A stretch of 28,668 nucleotides of DNA from Alphaproteobacteria bacterium (GTDB lineage Bacteria; Pseudomonadota; Alphaproteobacteria; Rhodobacterales; Rhodobacteraceae), in contig JAURMY010000330.1 in the NCBI GenBank assembly GCA_030830465.1, positions 1-28,668 of the forward strand, read 5' to 3'. Position 1 is the first letter of the stretch. Each line of letters starts with the position of its first letter. The notes beneath the pieces were generated by a model that did no database searches, was not told the origin of the DNA, and saw only the letters and a program-made list of their open reading frames with translations. The position numbers and the translations under genes were made by a program. This document shows positions 15,605 to 24,419 of the stretch, piece after piece.

Positions 15605-15958
15605 ATGCGGGTGATTTGGCTGACAGTCGGAATTCTTGCCTTTGGGTTGGCAATTTTGGGCGTAATACTTCCCCTTCTGCCAACCGTGCCGTTCCTGTTG
15701 TTATCCGCCTTCGGATTCGCGCGATCCTCGCCGCGCCTTCATTCCTGGCTTGTCACCCATCCGCGACTTGGCCCGCCGATCAGCGATTGGCAGTCAAAAG
15801 GTGCCATTCGCCGCAAAGCGAAATATTTTGCAACCGGGTCAATTGCGGTGACTTTTGCAATCTCATTCGCTTTGCATGCATCATGGCATGTTATCGCCGT
15901 TCAGTCCCTGGCGCTGTCGGCGGTTCTGATATTTATCTGGTCACGTCCTGAACATTAG
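15605..15958 (+). CDS. DUF454 (YbaN-like) inner membrane protein
   Basis: The 117-residue protein matches the DUF454/YbaN pattern: a first hydrophobic segment (residues about 3-35) with GVILPLLPTVPFLLLSAFGFARSSPRLHSWL, a short cytoplasmic or periplasmic stretch with HPRLGPPISDWQ, a basic GAIRRKAKYFA, and one or two further membrane segments (about 75-112). Function of the family is not known. It starts 9 bases after the hemW stop and is probably the last gene of the rph operon. Its final 26 bases overlap the 3' end of parB on the other strand. Confidence 0.88.
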   Translation: MRVIWLTVGILAFGLAILGVILPLLPTVPFLLLSAFGFARSSPRLHSWLVTHPRLGPPISDWQSKGAIRRKAKYFATGSIAVTFAISFALHASWHVIAVQSLALSAVLIFIWSRPEH

Positions 15959-16850
15959 CCGTCAGAATCCGGCAAATTTCATCCAGTTGGTCCAGGGTTT
16001 CGTAATGAATGGCGACCAGGCCATTCGCCTGCCCAACATTATGCTCTACCAGCACTTTCAGGCCCAGGTTTGCCGACAAATCCTGTTCCAGCAGTTTTGT
16101 ATCTGCGTCTTTCACAGGCTTGGTTTTACTGGATGATTCGCGCTTTGTGCCTGCCCCTTTTGCCAGCTTTTCAACCTGCCGGACCGACAGGCCTTTCGCC
16201 ACAATCTGACGGGCAATCGTGCCTGGATTCTCCGCGGTCACCAACGCCCGTGCGTGGCCGGCCGAAATCTGTCCTTCGCGCAGAAGTGTCAGCACATCCT
16301 GCGGCAAGTTCAGCATACGCAGAAGATTTGCGATGTGGCTTCGGCTTTTTCCCAAAGACTCCGCCAGTTTTTCCTGGGTGTGGCCGAAACGGTCCATCAA
16401 CTGACGAAATCCAAGCGCCTCTTCCACCGGATTCAGGTTCGCTCGCTGAATGTTTTCGATGATCGCGATTTCGATCACCTCCGTGTCGTTCAATTCGCGC
16501 ACCAAGACCGGCAATTCATGCAGGTTGACCATCTGGGCGGCGCGCCAGCGCCTTTCCCCGGCAACGATCTGGTACTCGCCGGCGCGGGACGGGTCCTTTC
16601 GGACGATCAGCGGCTGAATAACACCCTTTTCGCGGATCGAGTTTGCCAGATCGTCCAAATCGGACTTGGTGAAATCACGCCGGGGCTGATCCGGGTTTGG
16701 GTGCAATTTTTCAACGGGAACAATGATGTCCGGAGCCAGCCGCCGTGGCGCTTCGCCGGTATCCTCAGTCCGATTGTCCAGATTGACATCCGCCATCAGG
16801 GCCGACAATCCCCGCCCCAAACCGCGCCGCTCTGATCCGGAATTAGCCAT
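15933..16850 (-). CDS. parB: Chromosome partitioning protein ParB
   Basis: ParB binds parS sites, spreads along DNA and acts with ParA to segregate replicated origins. The 305-residue protein has RRGLGRGLSALM at the N-terminus, the CTPase/ParB-nuclease-fold region with the PDQPRRDF and GERRWRAAQM boxes, the helix-turn-helix TQEKLAESLGKSRSHIANLLRML, and a C-terminal dimerisation tail. The ATG at 16850 (MANSGSERRG, AGAGGG 9 bases upstream) is preferred over an in-frame TTG at 16859. It directly follows parA, whose stop lies just upstream. Two matching parS sites lie upstream in the same gene cluster. Confidence 0.96.
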   Translation of the reverse strand: MANSGSERRGLGRGLSALMADVNLDNRTEDTGEAPRRLAPDIIVPVEKLHPNPDQPRRDFTKSDLDDLANSIREKGVIQPLIVRKDPSRAGEYQIVAGERRWRAAQMVNLHELPVLVRELNDTEVIEIAIIENIQRANLNPVEEALGFRQLMDRFGHTQEKLAESLGKSRSHIANLLRMLNLPQDVLTLLREGQISAGHARALVTAENPGTIARQIVAKGLSVRQVEKLAKGAGTKRESSSKTKPVKDADTKLLEQDLSANLGLKVLVEHNVGQANGLVAIHYETLDQLDEICRILTANVQDVTR

Positions 16851-16855
16851 GTTTT

Positions 16856-17689
16856 TCAACCCTCTGCTGGATTAGGTGTGGATTTCGCAACGCGATGCCG
16901 ACGCAGCAACTCCGCAGCCAGTTTTTGATAGGCGATGCTGCCCTTGCTTGTGTGGTCATAAATCAACGCGGGCATTGCAAATGACGGGGCCTCGGACAGG
17001 CGAACATTCCGCGGGATGATCGTGTTGAACACCAGATCGCCAAGATTTTCGCGCACGTCTGATTCAACCTGCTGGGAAAGATTGTTGCGCGAGTCATACA
17101 TCGTCAACACGACCCCCTCGATCCGCAATTCGGGATTAAGCGACTGGCGCACCTCGCGAATTGACAGCATCAATTGCGACAGTCCCTCCAACGCAAAAAA
17201 TTCGCATTGCAGCGGAACCAAAACCGAATGCGCCGCCACCATGGCGTTGACCGTCAGAAGGTTCAGCGACGGCGGGCAGTCAATCAGGATGTAATCAAGA
17301 TCAAACGGCGAAAATCCGTCGCCCCGCAGAAGATTCCGCAGCTGGACCGCGCGACCGGACCTGTCTGCCAGCTCAATATCGGCAGAGCTGAGGTCGGTTG
17401 TGGCCGGAACCAGCCAAAGGTTCGGCACCTGCGTCTCATAAACTGCGTCTTCCGGGGCGATTTCCGACAAAAGCAGGTCGTAAGATGTCAGCTCGCGCTT
17501 GTCACCCGTCAAACCCAGCCCGGTGGATGCGTTTCCCTGCGGGTCCAGGTCAATCAGCAGAACTTTTTTATCTACTGCCGCCAGACCGGTTCCCAGATTG
17601 ATCGCCGTTGTCGTCTTGCCCACGCCGCCTTTTTGGTTCGCAATTGCGATGATTTTCGGTTTTTGGCCGTTATTCTTGGGCTCTGACAC
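16856..17689 (-). CDS. parA: Chromosome partitioning ATPase ParA (Soj)
   Basis: A Walker-type ATPase that forms the DNA-bound gradient pulling ParB-parS complexes apart. The 277-residue protein has the deviant Walker A KGGVGKTT (residues 20-27), DLDPQGNASTGLG (switch I region), YILIDCPPSLNLL (Walker B) and the C-terminal SKGSIAYQKLAAELL. The GTG at 17689 ([12 protein letters not shown]) is preferred; a TTG at 17704 is possible and would add five residues. Either start overlaps the rsmG 3' end, so the genes are translationally linked: mnmG-rsmG-parA-parB is a classic order next to bacterial origins. Confidence 0.96.
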   Translation of the reverse strand: MSEPKNNGQKPKIIAIANQKGGVGKTTTAINLGTGLAAVDKKVLLIDLDPQGNASTGLGLTGDKRELTSYDLLLSEIAPEDAVYETQVPNLWLVPATTDLSSADIELADRSGRAVQLRNLLRGDGFSPFDLDYILIDCPPSLNLLTVNAMVAAHSVLVPLQCEFFALEGLSQLMLSIREVRQSLNPELRIEGVVLTMYDSRNNLSQQVESDVRENLGDLVFNTIIPRNVRLSEAPSFAMPALIYDHTSKGSIAYQKLAAELLRRHRVAKSTPNPAEG

Positions 17690-18320
17690 GGTGAATGCTC
17701 TCAATTTGCAGAATGACGCCGGTTGGATCCGACAGGCTTTTTGATTTCTGAAGTTTAAATGTCCAGCATTTGCGGGCTTCGGTCAATTCCATTTCATGAT
17801 TCCCACCCTTACAAAACAAACAAACCCCGTTTTCGGCCAAGTGCCGGTCAGCATAGTGCAACAACATGTCCACTTGTGCCAACGCACGGGCCGAAATCAC
17901 GTCAGCGCCTTGGGGTTTTAGGGCCTCGGCCCGTTCGATGTAGACTGTTATGTTGTCTAATCCCATATTTTTGGCGGTGTTGAGCAGAAAACTGGCCTTT
18001 CGGGCATCGCTTTCAACCAGAGTCACCGTCAGGTCAGGTTGGTGTTCGGCGGCCAATACGCCGATCACAAGACCGGGAAAGCCGCCGCCGCTGCCAAGAT
18101 CCAGCCAGTGTTTGGCAGCGTCCGGTCGCATCACCCAAAGTTGGGCTGAGTCCAGAAAATGGCGGGTCCAGATTTCGGAAAGCGTGGTTTTGCTGACAAG
18201 ATTAATGGCGGGATTCCATTTGCGCAGCAAGCCCTCGTAGGTTTCCAGGCGCTCCAATGTTTCACGTGAAACATTTATCTGGGTCTGAAAGGCCGCGATG
18301 CCCGCATTTTCGCCTATCAT
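17670..18320 (-). CDS. rsmG: 16S rRNA (guanine-N7) methyltransferase RsmG (GidB)
   Basis: RsmG makes m7G527 in 16S rRNA. The 216-residue protein has [25 protein letters not shown] (in the N-terminal half) and the SAM-binding motif [15 protein letters not shown]. Segments [12 protein letters not shown] and [14 protein letters not shown] follow. The ATG at 18320 overlaps the mnmG stop as ATGA. Codons for VSRET (residues 17-21) are formed by a parS site, an arrangement seen in other bacteria. Confidence 0.96.
   Translation of the reverse strand: MIGENAGIAAFQTQINVSRETLERLETYEGLLRKWNPAINLVSKTTLSEIWTRHFLDSAQLWVMRPDAAKHWLDLGSGGGFPGLVIGVLAAEHQPDLTVTLVESDARKASFLLNTAKNMGLDNITVYIERAEALKPQGADVISARALAQVDMLLHYADRHLAENGVCLFCKGGNHEMELTEARKCWTFKLQKSKSLSDPTGVILQIESIHRVRAQE
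18258..18273. promoter_or_regulatory. parS centromere site 1, inside rsmG
   Basis: TGTTTCACGTGAAACA is a perfect match to the conserved 16-bp parS palindrome; the palindrome extends to 20 bp (18256-18275). ParB from the same cluster is expected to bind it. It lies about 5.2 kb from the probable origin and is exactly 1920 bp from the second site. Confidence 0.95.
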
Positions 18321-20194
18321 GCTGATTTCAAACGCTGGAACTGGCGCAGTTTTGCAAGGATCAGCGTCAAAGCCGCCGGGGTCATTCCATCAATGCGCCC
18401 GGCCTGGCCCAAATCGCCTGGCTGAATCTTGGCAAGTTTGCTTTTCAATTCATTGGACAGGCCCGCAATATCGTCATATCGAAAGGCGCTCGGGATCACA
18501 TGGGCGGAATCCCTTGCCAGCGCGGCAATGTCTGAGGATTGCCGGTCTATATAGTTCGCATAAAGCGCGTCGCATTCGATTTGACGGGCAATATCGGACT
18601 CCACTGCATCCAGTTCCGGCCACAGCTTCAGCAGAGAGGCAAAATTGATGTCCGGATAGGCCAACAAATCCAGTCCGTTGCGCCTGACACCATCTTGCGA
18701 CACGGTAACGCCCGCCTCTGCCGCCTGATTTGGCGTCACAGAAACAGATTGCAAGCGGTTGCGCGCAAAGGATAGTTTTTCGGATTTTTCATAAAAGGCC
18801 TTCCGCCGTGTCTCTGATACACAACCGATATCGATACCCTTTTGCGTCAAACGTTGGTCAGCGTTATCCGCCCGCAAAGACAGACGGTATTCGGCGCGGG
18901 ATGTGAACATTCGGTAGGGCTCCGAGACCCCGCGCGTCACCAGATCGTCGATCATCACCCCGATATAGGATTCAGCGCGGGAAAAAATCACCGCCTCGCG
19001 GCCCAAAGACGCAAGGGCCGCATTCATCCCGGCCACCAACCCTTGCGCCGCGGCCTCTTCATAGCCGGTAGTCCCGTTGATCTGGCCCGCCAGATAGAGG
19101 CCCGCCAGTGACTTCAATTCCAAGGTCGCCCGCAGGGCCCGGGGATCAACAAAATCATACTCAATCGCATAGCCCGGTTGCAGGATCGTTGCGCTTTCCA
19201 GACCCCGAATCGATGCCACATATTGTTCCTGCACATCCACCGGTAACGAGGTCGAAATCCCGTTTGGATAGATCGTTTGATCATTCACCCCTTCGGGTTC
19301 CAGAAAAATCTGATGCGATTCCTTTTCCGAAAACCTTACGATTTTATCTTCGATCGACGGGCAATAGCGCGGCCCGACGCCTTCGATATGCCCGCCATAC
19401 ATCGCCGAACGGTTGAGGTTTTTCTGAATAATCTCATGAGTCTGCGCATTTGTATGGGTAATCCCGCAGGCTATTTGTGGCGCGGAAACCGATTTCGACA
19501 GGAAGGAAAACAAGGTCGGCTCGGCATCGCCCGGTTGGCTTTCCAGAATGTCCCAATTGATCGTGCGCCCATCCAGGCGCGGCGGCGTGCCGGTTTTCAG
19601 TCGTCCCAGAGGCAGGCCCAGCGTGTCAATCCGCTCTGCCAACCGGACGGCGGGTTGATCGCCCATTCGACCACCGGGCCGCGACACATCGCCGATATGA
19701 ATAACGCCGCGCAGGAACGTGCCGGTCGTCAGAACCACGTTGCGGCAGGAAATTTCGGCACCGTCAGCCAGCACAACACCGGCAATGGCACCATTATTGA
19801 TCGTCAGGTCTGCGACTTCCGCCTCAATAACCGTCAGTCCGGGGCAGGCGGCCATCTCGGCCTGCATCGCCTCGCGGTACAAGGCCCGGTCTGCCTGGGC
19901 CCTTGGCCCCTGCACTGCCGGGCCTTTGCGCCGGTTCAGCAACCGAAACTGAATCCCCGCGCGGTCGGCAACCCGGCCCATCACCCCATCAAGCGCATCG
20001 ATTTCGCGAACCAGATGGCCTTTGCCCAGCCCGCCAATCGCCGGGTTACAGGACATTTCACCGATCTTGGCGCGCTTATGGGTGACAAGTGCCGTCCGTG
20101 CCCCCAGGCGCGCCGAAGCGTGCGCGGCATCCGTTCCCGCATGCCCGCCACCGATCACCACAACATCAAAGTCACAATGTTTCACGTGAAACAT
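18317..20194 (-). CDS. mnmG: tRNA uridine-5-carboxymethylaminomethyl modification enzyme MnmG (GidA)
   Basis: With MnmE, MnmG makes the cmnm5 modification at the wobble uridine using FAD and a folate cofactor. The 625-residue protein has the FAD-binding [15 protein letters not shown], the catalytic-cysteine segment [58 protein letters not shown] and the C-terminal helical region that contacts MnmE. The start ATG at 20194 is part of a parS site, so the first six residues MFHVKH are dictated by it. The end overlaps rsmG by 4 bases, and the start is 3 bases from the mnmE stop. Confidence 0.97.
   Translation of the reverse strand: MFHVKHCDFDVVVIGGGHAGTDAAHASARLGARTALVTHKRAKIGEMSCNPAIGGLGKGHLVREIDALDGVMGRVADRAGIQFRLLNRRKGPAVQGPRAQADRALYREAMQAEMAACPGLTVIEAEVADLTINNGAIAGVVLADGAEISCRNVVLTTGTFLRGVIHIGDVSRPGGRMGDQPAVRLAERIDTLGLPLGRLKTGTPPRLDGRTINWDILESQPGDAEPTLFSFLSKSVSAPQIACGITHTNAQTHEIIQKNLNRSAMYGGHIEGVGPRYCPSIEDKIVRFSEKESHQIFLEPEGVNDQTIYPNGISTSLPVDVQEQYVASIRGLESATILQPGYAIEYDFVDPRALRATLELKSLAGLYLAGQINGTTGYEEAAAQGLVAGMNAALASLGREAVIFSRAESYIGVMIDDLVTRGVSEPYRMFTSRAEYRLSLRADNADQRLTQKGIDIGCVSETRRKAFYEKSEKLSFARNRLQSVSVTPNQAAEAGVTVSQDGVRRNGLDLLAYPDINFASLLKLWPELDAVESDIARQIECDALYANYIDRQSSDIAALARDSAHVIPSAFRYDDIAGLSNELKSKLAKIQPGDLGQAGRIDGMTPAALTLILAKLRQFQRLKSA
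20178..20193. promoter_or_regulatory. parS centromere site 2, at the mnmG start codon
   Basis: A second perfect TGTTTCACGTGAAACA, again extended to a 20-bp palindrome (20176-20195) that includes the mnmG ATG. ParB bound here sits over the mnmE-mnmG junction, so it could affect mnmG expression; this is inference. It lies about 3.2 kb from the probable origin. Confidence 0.95.
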
Positions 20195-20197
20195 TCC

Positions 20198-21493
20198 CTA
20201 TTTCCCGAGACAGAAGCTCGCAAAGATTTCGTCCAGAACATGCTCAACATCCACCCGTCCGACCAGTGAATCCAGCTGCCGGATCACACGGTGCAGATCT
20301 GCCGACGCAAACTCCACCAGATCTGGCCCGCTCTCTACACTATGACGCGCCGATTCCAACAGGGAAATCGCGCCATCGATCGCCAGCCGGTGCCGGATCC
20401 GTGTTGCGGTTGCCGCGCCCAAGGCCAGATCGGACAGGTTTTTTGCAATCTCGGCAACAAGGGCCGAAATCCCGTCGCCGGTATGGCCGGAAATTGATAA
20501 GCCTTTGTTATTTTTATATAAATCGGATTTTCCATGCACCAGAATATCATTCGGCTGCCGCAAATCGGCAAAATGCTCGACATCATCCCCGGACAAAAGA
20601 AAGACCCGCAGATCTGCCGACCTCGCCCTTTCAACCGCACGGGCCACGCCCAATCCTTCAACCACATCGTCCGTCTGCCGAATGCCCGCCGTATCCAAAA
20701 GCGTCACCGGCAGGCCGCCAAGATCCATCCGCACCTCGATCACGTCACGGGTTGTGCCCGCGATTTCCGATGTGATCGCCGCATCCCTGCCCGCCAGCCT
20801 GTTCAGCAAGGTCGACTTGCCGGCATTCGGCGCGCCGACAATCGCCACTTCAAACCCATCGCGAATCCTTTCGGCAATGACGCTGCCCGCCGATTCCGCC
20901 CGCAGGGTTTTCAGCGTACCGTCCATCAGCGCCAGCACTTCCGGGGTGACATCAACCGGCACATCCTCATCCGCGAAATCAATCGTCGCTTCAAGCAAGG
21001 CAAGCGCGCGGATCAGATCGCGCCGCCAGATATCCGCCTTTTGCCGCAATGCGCCTTTGAACACCCGCATCGCCTGTTTGCGCTGCGCCTCGGTTTCGGC
21101 GTCGATCAGATCGCCCAGACCTTCCACCTGGGTCAGATCCATACAGCCGTTTTCAAGCGCGCGCCGGGTAAATTCACCGGGTTCGGCCATGCGAAATCCC
21201 GGCTGGCCGCCAAGCATTTTCAGAACCGAACTGACAATCGCGGTACTGCCATGCAGGTGAAGCTCAACGACATCTTCGCCGGTAAAACTGTGGTTAGCGG
21301 CAAAAAACAACACAAGCGCGGTGTCAAGCGCCCCATCATCCAGCCCAAGAACAACCCGCAATGCTGTGTTTCGCGGCGCTGGAAGGGGGCCAGACAGCTT
21401 CGCTTCCACTTTACGGGCGTCGGGACCGGAAACACGGATGATGGCCACACCGGCCTTGCCACGGGCCGTTGCCAGCGCAAAGATCGTGTCCAT
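20198..21493 (-). CDS. mnmE: tRNA modification GTPase MnmE (TrmE)
   Basis: MnmE is the GTPase partner of MnmG in wobble-uridine modification. The 431-residue protein has the folate-binding N-terminal domain ([23 protein letters not shown]), the helical region with [21 protein letters not shown], and an inserted G domain: Walker [15 protein letters not shown], switch [16 protein letters not shown] and HGKSDL. The C-terminal FCLGK carries the conserved Cys of the CxGK motif. The start at 21493 is an ATG close after rho (31-base gap). No lesions seen. Confidence 0.97.
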   Translation of the reverse strand: MDTIFALATARGKAGVAIIRVSGPDARKVEAKLSGPLPAPRNTALRVVLGLDDGALDTALVLFFAANHSFTGEDVVELHLHGSTAIVSSVLKMLGGQPGFRMAEPGEFTRRALENGCMDLTQVEGLGDLIDAETEAQRKQAMRVFKGALRQKADIWRRDLIRALALLEATIDFADEDVPVDVTPEVLALMDGTLKTLRAESAGSVIAERIRDGFEVAIVGAPNAGKSTLLNRLAGRDAAITSEIAGTTRDVIEVRMDLGGLPVTLLDTAGIRQTDDVVEGLGVARAVERARSADLRVFLLSGDDVEHFADLRQPNDILVHGKSDLYKNNKGLSISGHTGDGISALVAEIAKNLSDLALGAATATRIRHRLAIDGAISLLESARHSVESGPDLVEFASADLHRVIRQLDSLVGRVDVEHVLDEIFASFCLGK

Positions 21494-21523
21494 CCTGCAC
21501 TCCTTCCGGCGAAACGGCCGGTT

Positions 21524-22795
21524 TTAGGAATTCATCGAGTCAAAAAATTCCGCGTTTGACTTTGTCGGCTTCAGTTTGCTCAGCAAGAATTCAATGGCGT
21601 CGGTTGTTCCCATCGGGTTCAAAATCCGGCGCAACATGAAGGTTTTCGACAGATTGACCTTGTCAACCAACAGCTCTTCCTTACGGGTGCCGGATTTCAG
21701 AATGTCGATGGCCGGGAACACCCGCTTGTCGGCGATCTTGCGATCCAGAACCAGTTCGCTGTTGCCGGTGCCTTTGAATTCTTCAAAGATCACCTCGTCC
21801 ATCCGGCTGCCGGTTTCGATCAAAGCCGTCGCGATGATGGTCAGCGAGCCACCTTCCTCAATGTTCCGCGCCGCGCCGAAGAACCGTTTTGGGCGCTGCA
21901 AGGCATTGGCGTCCACACCGCCGGTCAAAACCTTGCCGGATGACGGAACCACGGTGTTAAAGGCGCGACCCAAGCGGGTGATCGAGTCCAACAGGATCAC
22001 GACATCGCGCTTGTGTTCAACCAGACGCTTGGCCTTTTCGATCACCATCTCTGCGACCGCGACGTGCCGGGTGGCCGGTTCGTCGAATGTGGACGAGATC
22101 ACCTCGCCCTTCACCGAACGCTGCATGTCGGTCACTTCTTCCGGGCGTTCGTCGATCAGCAGCACGATCAAATAGCATTCGGGATGATTCTTTTCGATCG
22201 AATGCGCAATGTTTTGCAGGATCACGGTTTTACCGGTCCGCGGCGGCGCCACGATCAACGACCGCTGGCCCTTTCCGATCGGGGCTACCAGATCGATCAC
22301 CCGCGCGGTTCTGTCTTTGATGGTTGGATCTTCGATTTCCATTGTCAGCCGTTCATCGGGGTAAAGCGGCGTCAGGTTGTCAAAATGCACCTTGTGTTTG
22401 GCGTTTTCCGGATCAGTAAAATTGATCAGGCTGACTTTGGTCAAACCGAAATAATTCTCGTTTTCTTCGGGCGCGCGGATCACCCCTTCAACCGTGTCGC
22501 CGGTCCGAAGCGAGAATCTGCGGATCATGTTCGGGCTGACATAAATATCGTCCGGGCCCGGCAAATAGTTCGCCTCGGGCGAGCGCAGAAAGCCGAACCC
22601 GTCCTGCATCACCTCAAGCACGCCATCGCCCGAAATCTCGACACCTTCTTCAGCGTTTTCCTTGAGGATCGCGAACATCATGTCGCCCTTGCGCATGGTC
22701 GAGGCGTTCTCAATCTCCAACTCTTCGGCCATGGCCAACAGATCAGCCGGGCTTTTGGCTTTCAATTCAGAAAGGAACATTTTCTCTTGGGTCAT
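21524..22795 (-). CDS. rho: Transcription termination factor Rho
   Basis: Rho is the hexameric RNA helicase that ends transcription at many genes. The 423-residue protein has the N-terminal helical and cold-shock-like RNA-binding domains ([30 protein letters not shown]), Walker [26 protein letters not shown], the Q-loop and [17 protein letters not shown] region, Walker [16 protein letters not shown] and the R-loop [11 protein letters not shown]. Length is standard. It is followed by mnmE. Many genes in this window end in hairpins without T-tracts, which would fit frequent use of Rho, though that is inference. Confidence 0.98.
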   Translation of the reverse strand: MTQEKMFLSELKAKSPADLLAMAEELEIENASTMRKGDMMFAILKENAEEGVEISGDGVLEVMQDGFGFLRSPEANYLPGPDDIYVSPNMIRRFSLRTGDTVEGVIRAPEENENYFGLTKVSLINFTDPENAKHKVHFDNLTPLYPDERLTMEIEDPTIKDRTARVIDLVAPIGKGQRSLIVAPPRTGKTVILQNIAHSIEKNHPECYLIVLLIDERPEEVTDMQRSVKGEVISSTFDEPATRHVAVAEMVIEKAKRLVEHKRDVVILLDSITRLGRAFNTVVPSSGKVLTGGVDANALQRPKRFFGAARNIEEGGSLTIIATALIETGSRMDEVIFEEFKGTGNSELVLDRKIADKRVFPAIDILKSGTRKEELLVDKVNLSKTFMLRRILNPMGTTDAIEFLLSKLKPTKSNAEFFDSMNS

Positions 22796-22892
22796 GGGGA
22801 TGCTCGCCTTTCCTGCCGACCAAAGGGTCAGAGGATCAAAATTTAGGTCTATCGGAGTCGTCTTTGGCGGCCGGACGGCCAGACTGAAACCC

Positions 22893-22922
22893 GCAATACA
22901 CCCTTGCGGCTAATTTTGTCAA
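22893..22922 (-). promoter_or_regulatory. Candidate promoter for rho
   Basis: On the minus strand a perfect TTGACA (22917-22922) is followed after 18 bp by TATTGC (22893-22898), about 98 bp before the rho start. This leaves a leader of roughly 90 bases, and rho leaders are often autoregulatory; nothing specific could be recognised in it. Confidence 0.4.
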
Positions 22923-22930
22923 ATCATCGC

Positions 22931-23383
22931 TTAGAAGGGCCGCACGATGATCATCACGACAATCACGATCATCAGAAGGGTCGGCACCTCATTCATCATG
23001 CGAAACTGCCGGCCCGTGGTCTTGCAGGTGCCGTTCAACAGTTCCTTTCTGCGCAGCCCAAGCCAGTGGTGAAACCATGTCATTGCCACGATCATCGCCG
23101 CCTTGATCCAGGGCCAGAACGCCGACCAGTCAACAATCCCCGGTGTAAAGGCCAGCATCAGCCCAAACAGCCAGGTGGCGATCATTGCCGGGTTCATGAT
23201 GACCCGCAGCAATTTCAGTTCCATCATCGAAAAGATCTCATGGGTCTTTCCCGCAGCGCCGGCCTGCTCCACGTGATGCACAAACAATCTGGGCAGATAG
23301 AACAACCCGGCCATCCAGGAAATGACCGACAACACATGCAAAGCCTTGGTCCACGGGTAAAGCGCAAGCAATATATCAGTCAT
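22931..23383 (-). CDS. hemJ: Protoporphyrinogen IX oxidase HemJ
   Basis: HemJ oxidises protoporphyrinogen IX to protoporphyrin IX in the membrane and is the usual form in alphaproteobacteria. The 150-residue protein matches the family: YPWTKALHVLSVISWMAGLFYLPRLFVHH with the conserved His in the first membrane helix, then LKLLRVIMNPAMIATWLFGLMLAF, a third helix near WPWIKAAMIVAMTWFHHWLG, and the final NEVPTLLMIVIVVMIIVRPF. Four membrane segments are visible. AGGAAG lies 8 bases before the ATG at 23383. It is the first gene left of the probable origin; its promoter must lie in that region. Confidence 0.93.
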   Translation of the reverse strand: MTDILLALYPWTKALHVLSVISWMAGLFYLPRLFVHHVEQAGAAGKTHEIFSMMELKLLRVIMNPAMIATWLFGLMLAFTPGIVDWSAFWPWIKAAMIVAMTWFHHWLGLRRKELLNGTCKTTGRQFRMMNEVPTLLMIVIVVMIIVRPF

Positions 23384-23495
23384 CTAAGCTTCCTGGGCGG
23401 GTTTGTCGGATCGTTAATACTTTACTAATATAAATAAAGATTAAGAAAGAGTTGTTGTTGTTTGTAGGGCCCCTGAATTGACGGGAATACCGTGA

Positions 23496-23504
23496 TTATC
23501 CAGA
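23496..23504 (+). promoter_or_regulatory. DnaA box, one mismatch
   Basis: TTATCCAGA differs from TTATCCACA at one position. It lies between the two AT-rich tracts of the probable origin. Confidence 0.5.
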
Positions 23505-23698
23505 TTCACACAGGAAAACCGAGGGAAGAACGGTTTGTGGATGGATCAAACAGAATTCCGCGGAAAACAGAAATAAAATATATATATCAGTTCGTTAGAT
23601 CAAAACGGATGTTGCACAAAAATGTGGACAGAACAGAAAAATTGAAAAAGGAACGCAAATGCCCCAGGTTATCACCAGAAGGGAATAACAGCATTCCC

Positions 23699-23707
23699 TG
23701 TGGATCA
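23699..23707 (-). promoter_or_regulatory. DnaA box, one mismatch
   Basis: On the minus strand TGATCCACA differs from TTATCCACA at one position. It lies on the maf side of the probable origin. Confidence 0.5.
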
Positions 23708-23783
23708 AATCCTAACTGTTTCTTTACAAGATGGATTATTCGCGCGATGACCGGCATGGTTTGGGGAAAGTGGGTATAAACAG

Positions 23784-24419
23784 GTGACGATCAGGGACGA
23801 TTATCCACAGCCTTTACCCGTGCCGGGCGAAATCATTCTGGCGTCCACCTCCGCCGCCCGGATCGAAATGCTGACCAAGGCACAGGTGCCCTTCACAAGC
23901 AGTCCAGCGCGTATTGATGAAGATACGGTCAAACAATCCTTGCTGGCTGAAAACGCCGCGCCGCGCGACATTGCGGATGCCCTGGCGGAACTGAAAGCCC
24001 TGCGAATTTCCGCGAAACATCCGGCGGCACTGGTGATCGGATCGGATCAGGTGGCGGATCTTGCAGGCACGCTTTTGAGCAAACCATCGGATATGGCCGC
24101 GGCAGAGGCGCAGTTGCGGCTGTTGCGGGGTAAGACCCATGATCTGTTTTCCGCCGTCGTCATCGCGCAAAACGGTCGGCCCCTGTGGCGGCATATAGGG
24201 CGCGCCCGACTGACGATGCGCCCCTTCAGCGACAGGTTTCTAAGCGACTACCTGAACCAGATCGGTGACGAGGCCCTGCACACCGTCGGCAGTTACAAGA
24301 TTGAACAAAGCGGCGTCACCCTGTTCAGCCGGATCGAGGGCGACCATTTCACGATTCTCGGCATGCCTTTGATCGAGGTTCTGAACCATTTGATGCAGAT
24401 CGGAGCGATCCCGAAATGA
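23784..24419 (+). CDS. maf: Maf-family nucleotide pyrophosphatase (YceF-like)
   Basis: Maf proteins hydrolyse modified nucleoside triphosphates. The 211-residue protein has ILASTSAARIEML (phosphate-binding motif), ARIDEDTVKQ, VIGSDQVADLAGTLLSKP and HTVGSYKIEQSGVTLF. The GSDQV form is typical of the YceF subgroup, which acts on m7GTP; subgroup assignment is from pattern. The start is uncertain: GTG 23784 lacks a clear ribosome-binding site, and GTG 23820 (MPGEIILAST) is an alternative that would free the DnaA box from coding sequence. The end overlaps coaE as ATGA. Confidence 0.9.
   Translation: MTIRDDYPQPLPVPGEIILASTSAARIEMLTKAQVPFTSSPARIDEDTVKQSLLAENAAPRDIADALAELKALRISAKHPAALVIGSDQVADLAGTLLSKPSDMAAAEAQLRLLRGKTHDLFSAVVIAQNGRPLWRHIGRARLTMRPFSDRFLSDYLNQIGDEALHTVGSYKIEQSGVTLFSRIEGDHFTILGMPLIEVLNHLMQIGAIPK
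23801..23809 (+). promoter_or_regulatory. Perfect DnaA box
   Basis: TTATCCACA is an exact consensus DnaA box, the only perfect one in the gap region. It falls 17 bases inside maf if that gene starts at GTG 23784, so either the origin overlaps maf or maf starts later. Confidence 0.8.

Larger units (their letters stand above)
23384..23809. other. Probable chromosomal replication origin (oriC)
   Basis: A 400-bp non-coding gap between hemJ and maf is markedly AT-rich in a GC-rich window. It holds two AT tracts that could unwind (23411-23450 and 23571-23590), several DnaA-box-like sites including one perfect box just inside the maf frame, and also weaker candidates at 23536-23544, 23623-23631 and 23669-23677. 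Gene direction changes here from leftward to rightward, parS sites and parAB lie nearby, and alphaproteobacterial origins are known to lie near this rho-side/maf-coaE-dnaQ boundary. An open frame at 23492-23779 is judged not to be a gene. GC-skew over the whole chromosome would be needed to prove the call. Confidence 0.78.

Noticed and set aside
22904..23428. Plus-strand 174-codon frame over hemJ
   Set aside because: Antisense shadow of hemJ; the His/Asp-rich sequence is the complement of Met/Ile/Val membrane codons.
23492..23779. A 95-codon open frame inside the origin gap
   Set aside because: No ribosome-binding site, no recognisable domain, low-quality residue mix (Lys/Arg/Asn-rich from AT-rich DNA), and it spans the DnaA-box region.
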